Assembly: GCA_914767715.1 (NCBI GenBank)
Contig: OU612072.1
Span: forward strand, 7,254,001 to 7,318,000
Length of the DNA stretch: 64,000 bases
Reading direction: 5' to 3'
From: Membranipora membranacea
Taxonomy: Eukaryota; Bryozoa; Gymnolaemata; Cheilostomatida; Membraniporidae
In this document: positions 1-13,042 of the stretch, in pieces
Layout of the letters: the number at the start of each line of letters is the position of its first letter
Position numbering within the stretch: the first letter of the stretch is position 1
Notes under the pieces: generated by a model
What the model saw: the letters and a program-made list of their open reading frames with translations, nothing else
Told to the model about the DNA's origin: nothing
Database searches by the model: none
Translations under genes and position numbers: made by a program

Positions 1-2413
1 CAGAGAATCGACTGCCTCCACTATTTTAGGTGTCGGTACAGATGAATTAGTAGAAGCTACAGATAATGGTGACATGTAATCATACTGCTCTGACGCCCCA
101 AACAGCGGTTCACCTGTACAGAGAGAGAGAAAATTAAGTGGGATCCATGAGAAACCCATAAACAGTGTTTTGTCTATGGAGAAACCTATCAATATTATTG
201 CAATTACCCAAACACAATACTCAAGAGGAGGTATACCCATGAGGAAACTTTTGCCATTGCTACAATCTTGAAGTAGTGAAATTTATAATTAGCTAACATT
301 CTATCAACCTAACTAAATTTATAAACTCCAATTTTGGCTCAAAAAGGTGCATTTCAGAAGTTGTGTTCATTGGGTTATGAATATTGATTTATGATCATAA
401 TCTAGGTCAATTTTCATCGTTTAATTGACTCTTACCTGGAAATTGTGAGTCAGTTGCAGACATCAGTCCCACATCTTCTAACGCTTGGTTAAGCCTAGGT
501 GTAGGTACAGACATATCACTAGAGACTGACAGTGGTCCTGTGTTCATGCAATGTTCTGACTGTAGTAAGACTTCCTGTTTGCGTCCTGTAATAAATATGG
601 ATGACTCAGATGTATGAATGAAGAGACTGCTGATAACCCTCCATATACTTTTTTAGTAATATAGTGTGATCTCAAGTTGGGCTGGCGGGTGCTCTGGTCT
701 AGTGGTGGATAGCACGTGAGGGCATGTTTTGTCTGGGCTCTTCATGATATTTTGGTGTTCCTTGATAGCAGAATACAAAAAAATCAGCTTTGTTTTTACT
801 TTATTTATCGCCAGAATTTTGCAAAATGGTGACTCCAAATCCCGGAGGTCCACAGGGTTTATAGTTCACCAACCACCGAGATCTACGGCAGGTAAGGGTA
901 CATAATACAGCTAGAGTCCTTCAGCATTTCTGTACACTGGAGGAGATAAATCTCTGTATGGAAGACTACTGGCTTATTTTGTTAGATTCAGTTTTTGGTG
1001 TATAAACTTGCATGCCACTTGTTTCGCAGCAACTGAATCTAAGAAAAAATTCAAACCTTGCTGAGGAGAGTTGAGAGACAGGATTGCCTCTGCTGCATGG
1101 ATGGCTTCTGGTGTAGGAACACATAGATCACTAGATGATACTGAAAATGGTGCAGTGAAATTAATATCATCCTCTTCATTATCCTCCTCCTCAATATCAA
1201 GTTGTGACATTCTGGTCTTATTATGATCTGTGAAAGACAACGATGACAACAATAAATAGATCAATGGTGAACTTGGGACAACAAATCTCGAACTGAACCT
1301 TCCGCTTTTGCCGTAATGTGCATTGGATGACCCTGGGTTAGATTATATTGCATGCATCAGTCATTGCTTATAGTTACTCAGAAGCTAGCTCAAATTTAAC
1401 AGTAGCCCCGCCCACTACCTGTATGCAGTAACTTCATGTGATTTGAGCATTGAGTATATGAATGTCTACAAACATTGTTGTCTTCGTCACCTCGCTTTCT
1501 CAATTGATTGAGAAATGATTGAGAAAGGGAGGTGTAAGAGGCAACAACTCTTGTTTACAAATCACATCACAGTCTTGGCAAACTTTTCCGGCTAGGGGTG
1601 GAATGAAGTTTGCCAATTTGTTCCTTCACAACTGACAAAGTTTGCCAAAGCAGGCTTAGGACCACCATGAAAAGACAAAACGCAAAGTTACTGTCACTGA
1701 TTAGTATAAACTGATATACCCTGGTCTGAATTTTAAGTCAGTACTGCTGGTAACATCTTTTACTTACCTGTGTAATCATGTAAACCAACACTTGCCGTAG
1801 CTGGCTCTCTGGGCTCTTGGATGGCCATTGGGATTGTTGTAGCTTTGCTGGTGGTTCCGGTCTGTCCGGGGTCAAATAGAACTTCTTTGATAACTGAAAA
1901 TAATAGGAGCAGATATAATAGTGACTGTCAGAATCTCAGAGTTAACTACAAGATACAAAATCAGCTCTGCTTATCAGAACTTACCTCCAGGCATCCGGAC
2001 TTTTCCGCCACATCAAGACTTACCTGTCACATCAAGAGTTATTCGTCACATCAGGACTTATCCGTCACATCAGGACTTACCCGTCAAATCAGGACTTACC
2101 CCTCACATCAGGACTTACCCATCACATTGTCCTCAGAATTATCAAGTTGTATTTTTGGCTTCACTTCAATCACAGAACCAGTGACCTCTGGTTCTGATTC
2201 TTCAATATTATTAGTATTGTCTCTGTGTTCTTCTGGTTTGTGTCTCTTTACTTTCTCTCGGTTAGGTGCTGCCCAGTTCATCCGCTTTCTCAAAGGTTTG
2301 GTTGTAGGTGCTGCTGATATAGCTGCACGGATCGTCTGCTCTTGTCTTCTTAGTTTATACACTTGACGCCTTTGTAGGCCGTTCTCCCGAGCAAACTCTG
2401 AGACATTGAGCAA
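1..2413 (-). CDS. 5' part of a gene made of repeated PLSVSS/VPTP exons (continues beyond window start)
   Basis: Proposed exons on the minus strand: 2413-2119 (ATG at 2413), 1893-1768, 1227-1057, 585-436 and 113 to the window edge. Each junction is GT-AG and every intron is phase 1, so the frame runs through without a stop. Exon 1 starts MLNVSEFARENGL and looks like a short helix-turn-helix followed by a basic and acidic linker. Exons 3, 4 and 5 each carry the same short pattern: APFSVSSSDLCVPTPEA, GPLSVSSDMSVPTPR and SPLSVASTNSSVPTPK. Exon 6 of the tandem genes downstream has the same pattern (APLSISSIDLCNPPTPEA), so this is a related gene in the same orientation. The rest, including any OTU or propeller part, would lie to the left. 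No known function can be named for the motif. The donor of exon 3 (GTTTGA) is weak. Confidence 0.55.
1985..2122 (-). repeat. 19-bp minisatellite made of 5' splice-site-like units
   Basis: About seven tandem copies of a roughly 19-bp unit; on the minus strand most contain GGTAAGT or a close variant (GGATAAGT). The array starts exactly at the exon 1 donor of the gene at 1-2413, so that donor is the first unit of a ladder of possible donors. Confidence 0.75.
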
Positions 2414-2716
2414 TAGTACATCGTGTGTAAGGGAACAATCATGTATCGTCCCTCAAAAAATTAAAATAGCCTAAGATCTCAGTCTACATAACAGGGAAGT
2501 TGGATTTTCCATGATGAGTCATAACTATAAGGCTCACAAACAATCCAATAAGTGGAACGTAATGAAACAAAGGCAAATTCATATCACAAGACCTAGTTAT
2601 AATTTTTAAGGCCCACAACCCACACGCTCTTTCGAAATGAAACTGCATTGATAGTGAAATGTGACAATAAATGTATATTTCTGGCCCAATCAGTTACATA
2701 TTGATAATTTCTTAGC
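2414..2716. other. Spacer, no feature seen
   Basis: AT-rich sequence between the start codon of the left-edge gene and the broken end of the unit A propeller exon. It should hold the promoter of the left-edge gene, but I see no clear TATA box or other element. Confidence 0.4.
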
Positions 2717-3345
2717 ATGCAGTCACATCTATCCAGGACCATCTATCCTACTAACCATCATGGCTATCGTGTGGCTTACGGATGGTTACAGCAAAATGCT
2801 GACCTAACATATTATACAAAGTCTTCTCTCACTCTTATAATTTTGAATAACAAATATTTGATTATTTTTAGCTCTGATACTCTCTACACGTTCCCCTGAA
2901 TGTAAAGCAGCAAAAATTTTCTGATTTCCCTGAGAATCAATCTGTGATATTGACCAAATGGATCCTACATATGTAACCCCTTTATACTGACAGATGGCCC
3001 AGGGAGTGTAGCCTAAAGATAATGTTTTGATTGTATTTATAACAGAGGGTGGTTTGATATTTTTGAGCACAGACTGATTGTTGAGGCTGATTATGAGACT
3101 CTCTGCTGCTGTAAGCTTCACCTCCATGTCTCTACACTCGGTAACTGGAAAACAAGAATCTTTTAACAATCCCTGAGCTGATTGGTAAGACACTATGACT
3201 AAAATCATTATTTACATGACAAATATGGTGATTATAATACAATAGTTATTATCAACGGTAATCCTGCAGCTGTTTCTCTCAATAATCCAAATGGAAAAAC
3301 ATAAAAGAACAGTGCTGACTTTTTGACAAGCAAGCATTCAAATAC

Positions 3346-4350
3346 GGTGGCAGCCTATGCAAAATGTGGCTAGAAATACAACTTCAGTTACGAGTTTGCA
3401 TGGATAAGGTGGTCAGTTGTTTCTGGAACAATTTTTCACACTGAACACGATGGTAATAAGTACCTTACACTTAGTTACACAAGAGGCCGCTAATTGTCAA
3501 AAACGCTGCCAGTAAAAGGGAAAGTGATCAAAATATGATGATATGGTTTGAAAATATTCAAAATGTGAAAGAGCATGTCATAATTAGTGGATCTACAACT
3601 TTACAAGGGTCTGCTATCATAGATAGCCGAGATGCGTCCAACAACGGCTGCAATACCCCTTGCATCACCTGTATAATTATCATTGAAATTTCAATTTTGT
3701 AGTCGCCTCTAAAACTGACTTCAAATGTGTGTATCGTGCATCAAAGACCAAAAATATATTTTTTCAGCACTACGCACCTTTATGGTGATACTTGAAGGAG
3801 TTAATATTTGCTTTACACGCTATAAAACCTCATAGGAACCTACTATAATGGAAACTTAAAAATACACGCTATTCGAAAAACGACACAATCAGATCATTGA
3901 AAACTGTTATGCGATGGGAGAATCAATACAAAGTCACTATAAAAAAATGAGATCAGTACGAACATTCGAAGCCAGTTTTTTAGGCAGCAGCATTATTGAA
4001 AAAGTAGTTTTGCTTTAATGATAGTTATATACAGGTGATATAAGGATTATTTCAACCGTTGTTGGCCGGATTTTGGCTAATTATGATAGCAGACCAATGT
4101 TAAGTTGTAGATCCACTAAATATGACATGCTCTGTCAGACTCTGAGTGTTTTGTATCCATATCATCATTTTTCGATCACTTTCCCTTTTACCGGCAGGGC
4201 TTGTGGCAATTAGCGCCCTTTTGTGCAGCTTAGTGTAACGTACAATATTACCATTGCGATCGGTGTGAAAAATTGTATCAGAAACAACTGATAAACCTTA
4301 TCCATCCGAAATTGTAAATGGCAGTGATAAGATAGGAGGGGGCTACCACC
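3346..4350. mobile_element. Foldback MITE-like element, copy 1
   Basis: The ends are inverted copies: it starts GGTGGCAGCC and ends GGCTACCACC, and roughly 300-350 bp at each side are inverted versions of each other (for example AAAGGGAAAGTGATCAAAA near 3516 and its complement near 4173). It lies in the intron between the propeller and the last coiled-coil exon of unit A. More diverged than copies 2 and 3. Confidence 0.7.
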
Positions 4351-7300
4351 CTACTAAAATATGTAAGCAAATTGAATTGTTGACTTCTTAAGCATCCAAT
4401 GTTACATAAAGACACCGTTGCCAATAAATCTAACCTGTCTGAAGAGGTTCTATAACAGCGTTTGGTACAATAAGATCTCTGTGCTGACTCTCCATCATTT
4501 CTGACAGCCTTCTCTCTATCTGGGTTTTCTCCTTCAGTAGAGAGATCTGATGAAAAGAGAGTTTATATTACAGTAATACAGAGCTGCACAGGACCAGTTC
4601 CCCCATACCTTGATACTCAAAAAGATTTGTGTTCTATAGTGTGGTAGTTTGATTTGTCTTCTCATTTGTCACATGGAGCCCACAGCTACAGGCTTCATAA
4701 TAAATAACATCAGGATTTTGTTGAAGATGAATTAATACAGTTGAAATGGAGAGATCGGCAAATATAAAATTCCCATGATAATCACTGATATATTTGAAAG
4801 ATTGTATACAGGAGATTTAACCAAAAACACAGGATTATTGCGAAAGAATGAAAGGCAATATGCAGACCCGCACTGTGTCCAGGACGGGACTACTTTGAGA
4901 GATATGCATTGCTTGAAAAAGACAAGAAGAATCTTTGTTCCACATGCATCAACGTCTCAAGTTACATGTAACTTGAGTTAACAACTTACCCGATTGCAGG
5001 GATCAAACATATCTCTGATCTCTTCATAGACACCAGTATACTTGATATTGTACTGAGATACTGACTCCTTACTTTCTCTTCTTCTCTGTATATATTCAGC
5101 TTCCAGCTGTTTGTATTTCTCATTTATTGCCTGGATCTACAAACATTAGCAGGTGAATGAATCTAAGTGATGATGAACCATATCGTCATGAGAAAAAACT
5201 GCGCTCATATCCTTACTCCTTGTAGCTGCCGACCATAACACCAAAACCATTACAGTTCAGATCAACGAAATCAGAGACCAAAAACTAATCAATCAGAGTT
5301 TTCTTGCCAAAGTTGTCATTGTCAACAAAAGAAATTGAGATTAATCTATAAAGTCTGGTAGAGAACAAAACTCTTCACCCTACAAGTTTGGCCCAGTGAT
5401 TCCGCGGTCTAATGCTGAGTCATTTCCCAAGATTGACAATTTATGAGAAACAGCTAACTTTTTCCTTCCAACAGATCTAAGATCACTATAGTAATATTGT
5501 TTCAGTCTTTGAGGTTTTTTGATGTCCATGCACCCATTGTTTTCCGACAATCTAAATCCTTGAGACGAATGGTCCCTCAGCAGTGCCTGCAGACAATTCA
5601 GAGGCAAATTTTCACACAAACCTGCTGATCACGAGTGTGCTGTATAGATCTTACTCCATCACCAGTCTCTTCATCCCATCGAGTCAGTGAATCTGAAGTC
5701 TGACTTTTAACTTCAGTGAACCCTTCGAGTTTCCCTTCTGCACAAGATTTCAAAGGCTCCAGTTTGGACCGAATCCTTTCTGCAAGCTGGAAGAGTGGTA
5801 TGTACTTGTGTGATGAGCCTGTAACTATAACAAAAATAAAGTTTCGGATTCGGTAATAAAATTTTATCAATAGCAGCAATTTAGTTAAATTATGACATTT
5901 CTTGAATTATATTGACATGGCGCTGGTCAAACCCAATTCAATAGTTTGAGATGCAAAATTAGGAAGAATATAAATTATGTGCCTCTTGCTAATATTTGGG
6001 AAATAAATGCAACAAATGTTGCAAAATTATTATTACCCAAACAGAATGTGGTTGGTGAGTTTAGGCAGCTACAACAGAACATCTCACAACAGTTTTCACA
6101 TCCCACAGATGATTGTTCTGTGCTGTGTATGCTACAAAATGTCCCCTCTTGTAGTGATATTGTGTCCGTGGACTGCGTATGATGAGCTGATGTTCTCCAG
6201 TTGTCTGTCCGGCCAACCATTGCAGCTTCATCTGTAAGCGATGGTGACTGGGCTATACCCCCTATTGGTCGAACCAACAGCACTACCTGGTGAAGAGACA
6301 CAATAAGCACGATGAATTTCAGGCTATTATTGTGGTGGCAACTGTACATATAAAACAAAGACAAGGCATCAATTTTTATGAGGTAGAAGCGGATATTTCA
6401 TCGACTTCTTTCAACATGAAGCTTACGGCCATGCATGGATACAAGACATTTGATAAGCTGGTGGTAGAATTTAACATTTTTGGAAAAAGGTGGCTCATTA
6501 TTGACAGTTTATTACTTCTACCTTGCTCGCTGGCTTGATGACTGTTTGTCCATACGGCAGACGACTTTGACCATCCTCGGTCTGTGAAGATTCATGTTGT
6601 CTCCAGTCGATATCAACTACAGCTTTAGGATGAAAATCTGTAAAAATCAACAAGGATCATTTAATCGAGAACAAAAAACTATGTGGGAAATCCTGATGGC
6701 TGCATTTGTGGTTTTTGAAGTGTGTAGAGTGCATATGAGATTGGGCACTGTGGTGCACTACAGCATGACTGTGCAAATCTTATCGAATACAGGAAAAAAG
6801 AGAGGCAACTAGGAGTTCATTTCAATGTAGGAGACCAGTCACCTCATATGGTGGAGAGTGTTACCAGTTTAAATCGAAGACAGAATACAATAAAATTGTG
6901 AAAATTGTCTATCGAGTATTTAAAATTTGAGCTTTTGAAAAGATGCAATGATCTCTGCCTTAAATAAAAAAACAAGTTTCACCAGCTTACGCTTTAGTCT
7001 GCTTATTGTGAAATGAGCGCAGCAGCAAGAAAGAGCATGCTCTGCACTAATGTTATTTTGAGATTATGTTGATTTAAAATAGGCGCCTCCAATTACGGTT
7101 GATAAATTGATAAAGTGAATACATAATGATGGCGAGTCTCTAACTAGCACTACATAAGCTGATGTTCTTCAAGACATAAAGATGACAATGGCAACAGGTG
7201 AATCAATTTTTTTCAAGGTAATAATATTTAACTATATGTAAAGTGTTATAACCTTGATGTGGAGAGGTGAGAGCAATGAGGCCTTCTGCTGCAAGAGTGT

Positions 7301-8624
7301 TCAGAGGGTGATAATGATAGATTCTTATCATCTGATAATGTCTCATCTGTCACCTGATGATGGAACTCATCTGATGACAAGCTGAAGTTGGGCTGTGGTA
7401 AGAAAGAGTAAAAAAATCAGGGTAAGGGTTAAGACTTATCGAACATTGTAATTAAAAGGACAACTCCAGACTGCCTGTCATTATATACCATGGGACATGC
7501 ACAAGTGATTTTGGAGAATTGTACCAAACTCCCTAGAACAAGTTTAATCCGATTGCCTGCATTCCTGTTGCTCCATTCCACTGGTCACGCCGTGGATCGG
7601 GAGCGACTCGGAATGCAGTCAAATAGACCAAAGTTGGTCTACAAACTCCCTAACATGTGCTGATATAAAAAGTTAGACTTGTAAGACTTCTGATAAATGA
7701 GGATTTGAATTTGAAAGTTTATATTAATCAGGGGCAGTTAGGCTAATATGGAATAATCCTCCCAAATGCAATCAAAGCATTCAAATTTGACAGATTTGAC
7801 AGATGTCATGTCACAGAAAACTTTACCTCAAGATTAAGAGCACTGTTATCATCTTCACCTTGGCATCTGCACATCTGATATTTAATGTTACGCTGCTGAC
7901 AGAGAGGTAGATTGTCATCATCACCGTCAGCGCCTTCAGGGGAAAGTTCAGTAACGGTTGTAGGCAGGTTGGAAGGTACTGTCTGTAATCAAGGGTGACA
8001 CTTTGTATACAGTTGAACATTCAAGGCAAAGGAAACTCGTATTCAAAGTAGATCACAGTATGATATCATAATATTATTTCACACTTTAACACTTTAATTC
8101 ATTTAAAAATGCTGTTGGCTAGCAGTCTATCAAAACTCCTCCAATACTAGCAAGTTATACACCCCCGACAGAAAGAGACAGATTTATAATGACAGCGATA
8201 ATTTTTCAATTTGACGAAACAAATCTGTTCCACCCGACCTCTTGCTAAGCGATAAAAAACTGCAATACTTACTTCATCTTTTTCTTCTTTACAAATACAA
8301 GGGGCGAAGTGGTTTGGCCTCCATTTCCCTTGACCCAGCAGATCAATAGAGGATTCATCGGTGCTTGTCCAGCTAATGACAATTCTTCGAACAGCTGTCT
8401 CTTCAGGCTTGATGGTCCCAGAAAAGAGTTCTCTCTTTGTGTAAGAGTTGTTGTGGCTGGGATAAATCACCTGTATTTCAACACTCAGATGTTGACTCAA
8501 AAAGAAGATGTCTACCATTGAGCTGTACTTTCAGAAATCGAGCATCGAGCTGTTGTGGTTTTTAATCGCCCTCACGGAATCTTTAGCGACAAAGTCAGCG
8601 ATGGATGATTGTAGAATCATATCT

Positions 8625-8996
8625 ATTTCCACACCGATTTCCAAGAACCATTGTACCATTGAACCATTTCCAAGAACCATTGATTTCCAAGTTCCGATTG
8701 TAGAACCACACCGATTTCCAAGAAGAGATACACACTTACTTAAACCTCCATTAGACAACTTAAACCACAAAATAGCAACAAACTTTAATATTTTACCCTC
8801 TTCATTGAGAAGCACTCTTACTTTGAATATGTTTAAGAAAAGGCTAATGCAACATTTTTTCAGTTTATTGGCATAGTCTTATATTTTTTGTTGAATCTTT
8901 GTTTGTATCATTTTTCTTTTTTGCCATTTATGTCACATCATGAAAAACATTTAAAATAATGAATTGTTGCTGACAATAAAAGTATATATATATATA
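8625..8996 (+). mobile_element. 5'-truncated non-LTR retrotransposon 3' end inserted in the unit A OTU exon
   Basis: The segment is absent from units B and C and is flanked by short ATATCT repeats. Its plus-strand reading frame ends in NILPSSLRSTLTLNMFKK and then a stop at 8876, which resembles the C-terminal end of LINE reverse transcriptase ORFs (WNxLPxxxRxxxSLxxFKxxL). It closes with a TA-repeat tail. It is opposite in orientation to the host gene and breaks the OTU reading frame. Confidence 0.7.
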
Positions 8997-9584
8997 TATC
9001 TAGGTCTTGTTCAGTAAGATCATTTCTGAATGTTTTTCTCAGCATTGTCAGCTTTAAAAGGTTGGCATTGTTGTGCATAAATATGCAGGTTCTAACTCTG
9101 AGTTCGAATGCTTTGTCTTCAGAGCCAAAGAGCAGCCAGCATACAGAGTTGAAGAGGCAACTACCATCCTTACTAACATCAATCGGTATGAGATTTGTGA
9201 CAGACTGGCGCCTAAAATGAAAGATTGATGATTTGGATAACATGCGGTTAAAATCACAAGGTTTCATATATATATATATACAATTTCATTGCATCAACCA
9301 TCACCTGAAGATGTTCTCCCTCATGTGCAAAAAAAATCAACAAAACCAAAAAAATCAAGTTAAGCGATTCGTCAGCAATACTTTGCGCAGGTTTTGGAGT
9401 ACCTAGAATCTCAAAATTCAACTGTTTTTGCATCATGTACCCGCAAATTTAGTTATCTCAAACATATAGTTATATCTTATGAAAGCTTGTCTTCCTACAA
9501 AGCTGCTCTTAGCTCGATGCTACATCAAGCAGTTTTCAATCCTGAAACTAAATTCTGCAAGTTTTGGTGTACACCAACATAATA

Positions 9585-10824
9585 GTCCAGTGGCAGCCTA
9601 CCAAAAATATGGCTAGAAAAGCAACTTCATTTACGAAACTTGATGCATAAATTCTAAGAGTGGATTCTAGGGTAGTTTTTGAGGCGGTCGCAATGGTGAT
9701 GATGTACCTTACACAAAGCTGCACAATAGGCAGCAAATTGCCAAAAACGCCAAAATTGCTGTTTTTATGATATTTCAAAGGTCTGCTCCATGCTCACCTT
9801 ATGAGTTGCGCTACTCAAACTCTGCAATCAGATTCATATATACCTTGGTCAGTTTTTGGTAAAATATCAGCATGATATCTCAAATATGGAGTGAATGACC
9901 AAGCTTATAAAAAGTGATAGAGTGAAGAACGCTGCCGAAAAAAGGGAAAGTGATGAAAAAATGATGATACGGTTCCAAAGCAGCCAAAATCTGAAAGCGC
10001 ATGTCATAATTAGTGGATCTACAACATTACAAGGGTCTGCTATCATAAATAGCCGAAATGTGGCCAACAACGGTTGCAATATCCCCTTATATCACCTGTA
10101 TATAACTATCATTGAAACGACACTACTTTTTCAATTTTGCAGGCGCCTCGAAAACTGACTTTGAATGTTCGTATCGATCTGATTTTTTATGGTGGTTTTG
10201 TATTGACTCAATCAATGACCAAAAAAATTTTCTCAGCACTACGCAACTTCTTGATGATCCTTGAAGCAGTTAACTTTTGCTTTACACGCTATATAACCTT
10301 ATAAAGACGATTTTTATGATACTATAAAGGAAACCTAAGAATACGCACTTTCTGAAAAGCGACACACTCAGAGCATTAACAACTGGTGTTATGCGATGGG
10401 AGGGTCAATACACAGTCACCATACAAAAATCAGATCAATACGAACATTCGAAGCCTGTTTTTAGGCAGAAAAAGTAGTCTCGCTTTATTGATAGTTATAC
10501 ACAGGTGATAGAAGGGGTATTGCAACTGTTGTTGGCCGCATGTCAGCTTTTTATGATAGCAGACCCATGTGAAGTTGTAGATCCACTAATCATGACATGC
10601 TCTTTCAGATTTTGGATGTTTTGAAACCATATCATCATTTTTTGATCACTTTCCCTCTTACCGGCAGCGTTTTTGGCAATTAGCGGCCCATTGTGCAACT
10701 TAGTGTAAGGTACATTGTTACCATTGCGATCAGCATGAAAAACTGTACCAGAAACAACTGACAAACCTTATCCATCCAAAAGTGCAAATGGAAGTGACAA
10801 GATAGGCAGGGGCTGCCACCGGAC
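9585..10824. mobile_element. Foldback MITE-like element, copy 2 (unit A)
   Basis: Ends read TAGTCCAGTGGCAGCC at the left and GGCTGCCACCGGACTA at the right, an imperfect terminal inverted repeat flanked by TA on both sides. Large inverted arms related to copy 1. It lies in the intron between the OTU exon and the exon at 11253-11338, exactly where unit B carries copy 3, so it predates the A/B duplication. Short open frames in the arms are not recognisable proteins. Confidence 0.75.
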
Positions 10825-12600
10825 TATAACAACATCATATATTTCCATTATTTACCATAATAATTATCAAAAGAGTCGAATGTAGCAAATTTCTTTTCAT
10901 CATCGTCTGTATAATACGAATTTTGCTGGGCATGGGTTGAATTGGACTCAAACCAAAACTTGACATACTCTAGAATTTGCAAGAGGACAACTTTAATATT
11001 CCACAGATGCTTAAAACAGCTAGATTAGGCTAGCTAACAAATACACACCTACTTTATTCTATATAAGCTCCCATGCCACCTAATGAGCTAAATTAAACTC
11101 TAGCCAACTAGCTGAACTCTAGCTAACAATTACACACCCACTTAAGCCCAGATAGACTCCAACCCCAACTAACTATGAACAAGTTAACTCAGACTCTAGG
11201 TAACATTTACTAGCATATGTAGCCCTACATATCAACAAGAACAATAATTTACCTGAATATCTTCTCAGTGACTCTATCCACATTCACATTGCGCACCGTT
11301 GTACTAACAGCGATTGGGACATGAAAAAACTGAACAGCCTGAAAATAAAAACACCTGATATAGCATGATCTCAAAGCTATGCAAGAATTTGGACATCATA
11401 TTGGCAAAGAATCTAAAAAATAAAAATACTCACTGCGGGTAGGGCGTTGGACCAGTCCTCCTGTGTTTTGAGAGTGTCTGCCAGCTCCCTATAGTCTAAC
11501 TTCCCTGGACACCTGGGACTTTGAAAACCTACAAAGGCCAAAATATTTTTCTGGTTTAGACTGGAATACAGTGTATTTAATTTTTTTCAAGGAGACAAAC
11601 TCGCTGACTTTGTAGAGCTTTCCTATATTCAATTACTTGATCATCTCTGTGGAACAATTAAAATTCCGATATCACATAAAGCATATCTACCAAAGTGTTT
11701 AAATATAAGGTACAGGATGTGAGACAGTATATACAGATGCCTTATTAGGAAGTCTATTTTTAATTGAACCAGCCGCCATACTATTCCTCTAGTGATATGG
11801 CTTCAGTGGGATTTACTAATAATGAATCTGATCTAGATCTAAATAGCAATAAATATGTGTGACCAAGGAGTTATCCTTTGATTGATTCACTGAAAAATCA
11901 CTCATTTTATCTTGGTCAGCAACCTCGACTGTTTTCATTCAAACTTTACTAAACACGCGATCTTAAATATTTACCCTCATCCTGATGTTCTCCAGATACT
12001 TTGCTCGGGACTTGCGATTTTTCCTCTTTTGGCCTCTCACCGGGTTTGTGCCTTTTCCGTGACAATAAGGCGGGAGAAGAGTCGTATTTGGCCCAAATTT
12101 CATTCCTTTTACTTTTGATATTATAAACTGTGCGCTCAGCTATTCCGTACTCCTTCGTAATGTCTTCCACAGTGAACCCCTGATTAATCTTACCCAAAAT
12201 CTCAATTTTCTGTTTACCACTTATAGATCCTTTCTTTTATGCTTTGGAGTTTTGTTGGAAGCCATGATGTTTGTTGATTCACTCGATAATCTAAAAAGAT
12301 GAAGAAAATACTTAAATATTGTTGCAAGCATTGCAAGCATTGCAAGCTACCACCGATCACAATCTAAGCGACCAATCCATTTGTAACAACTAATTATAAA
12401 TCTCTACAGGCTTTGATATGAATTTATGGATCAGCGGTGAAATACATAACGTGGCTATTTGTAAAGATTTGCCATCAGTAAAAAGCTTTGTGTGAGGATC
12501 ACACTGCTTGCAGATTGACTTTGTGATACGAGTCTCTCTGCACGGTAGCGTTTGTATTCATCCAAAGGTGCTTGAGTTCCCAGTTCTCCAGTTCTGGTGG

Positions 12601-12985
12601 GATGACTTTTCTGTTTGATAACTCCAGCACATTTGAATTGATTCAGTCGCTACGGTGCAAAGATAACCAACCTATATTGATTGGTGCACATGCGCATAGT
12701 GGTCAGGATCTAAATAAAGCTATCTGGCAGCTTTTACGTTACGCATTTGACATCCCAGTCACAACCTTGAAAAACCAAGGCAAGCTGCTTGACCAATGTT
12801 TACAACTGTCCGCAGTGATAGTTTCTAAACTTGTGGACCAATCAAAGATGCGGTCCAGCAACCAATACATAAATAGCCATAGCTTTCTCAAGATCAGTTA
12901 CATACTCCTCATCCAAATAATAAAATGTATCAGTGTCTACAGGCGTAGGATTGACCCTTTGATTGGATGTTTCCATAAGTTCTAG
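12601..12985 (+). other. Conserved plus-strand open frame upstream of the unit A gene
   Basis: An open frame beginning MTFLFDNSSTFELIQSL is shared with unit B (48601-48939), diverging in direction from the HTH gene. The two differ by a 15-bp in-frame indel (12687-12701) and several substitutions, and the frame stays open up to about LVDQSKMRSSNQYINS before the copies part. No domain is recognised. It could be the first exon of a divergent gene or simply promoter DNA without stops. Confidence 0.25.
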
Positions 12986-13042
12986 TCAAATAACTGCATC
13001 GATCGACCCAAGCAAGAAACTCCTTGATCCAAGTCAACAGAC

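Larger units (their letters stand above)
2717..12265 (-). pseudogene. Unit A copy of the HTH-OTU-B-box-coiled-coil-propeller gene, decayed
   Basis: Counterparts of unit B exons, in gene order: 12265-11975 (HTH), 11528-11434, 11338-11253, 9211-8273 (OTU, interrupted), 7982-7827, 7392-7253, 6637-6522, 6286-6037 (B-box), 5818-5622, 5136-4990, 4546-4435 and 3144 to about 2717 (start of the propeller). Lesions seen directly: a 2-base insertion near 12222 puts TAA right after MASNKTPKHKRKDL; a 375-bp retroelement fragment splits the OTU exon at 8625; the seventh-from-last exon (7392-7253) has lost 74 bp including its PLS/PTP motif and is out of frame; the propeller stops with a frameshift near 2804 and loses most blades and the last exon. 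The OTU DGSC motif and the B-box cysteines are still readable, so decay is recent. A translation start inside exon 1 after the stop cannot be excluded, but the later lesions argue against function. Confidence 0.85.

Noticed and set aside
660-760. tRNA-derived SINE (A-box-like TGGTCTAGTGGTGGATAGCA)
   Set aside because: No B box at the right distance and no second copy in the window; not enough to call.
9895-10158. Protein-coding gene in the MITE arms (KRESDEKMMI frame)
   Set aside because: The frame occurs in both inverted arms with no start, no domain and free indels between copies.
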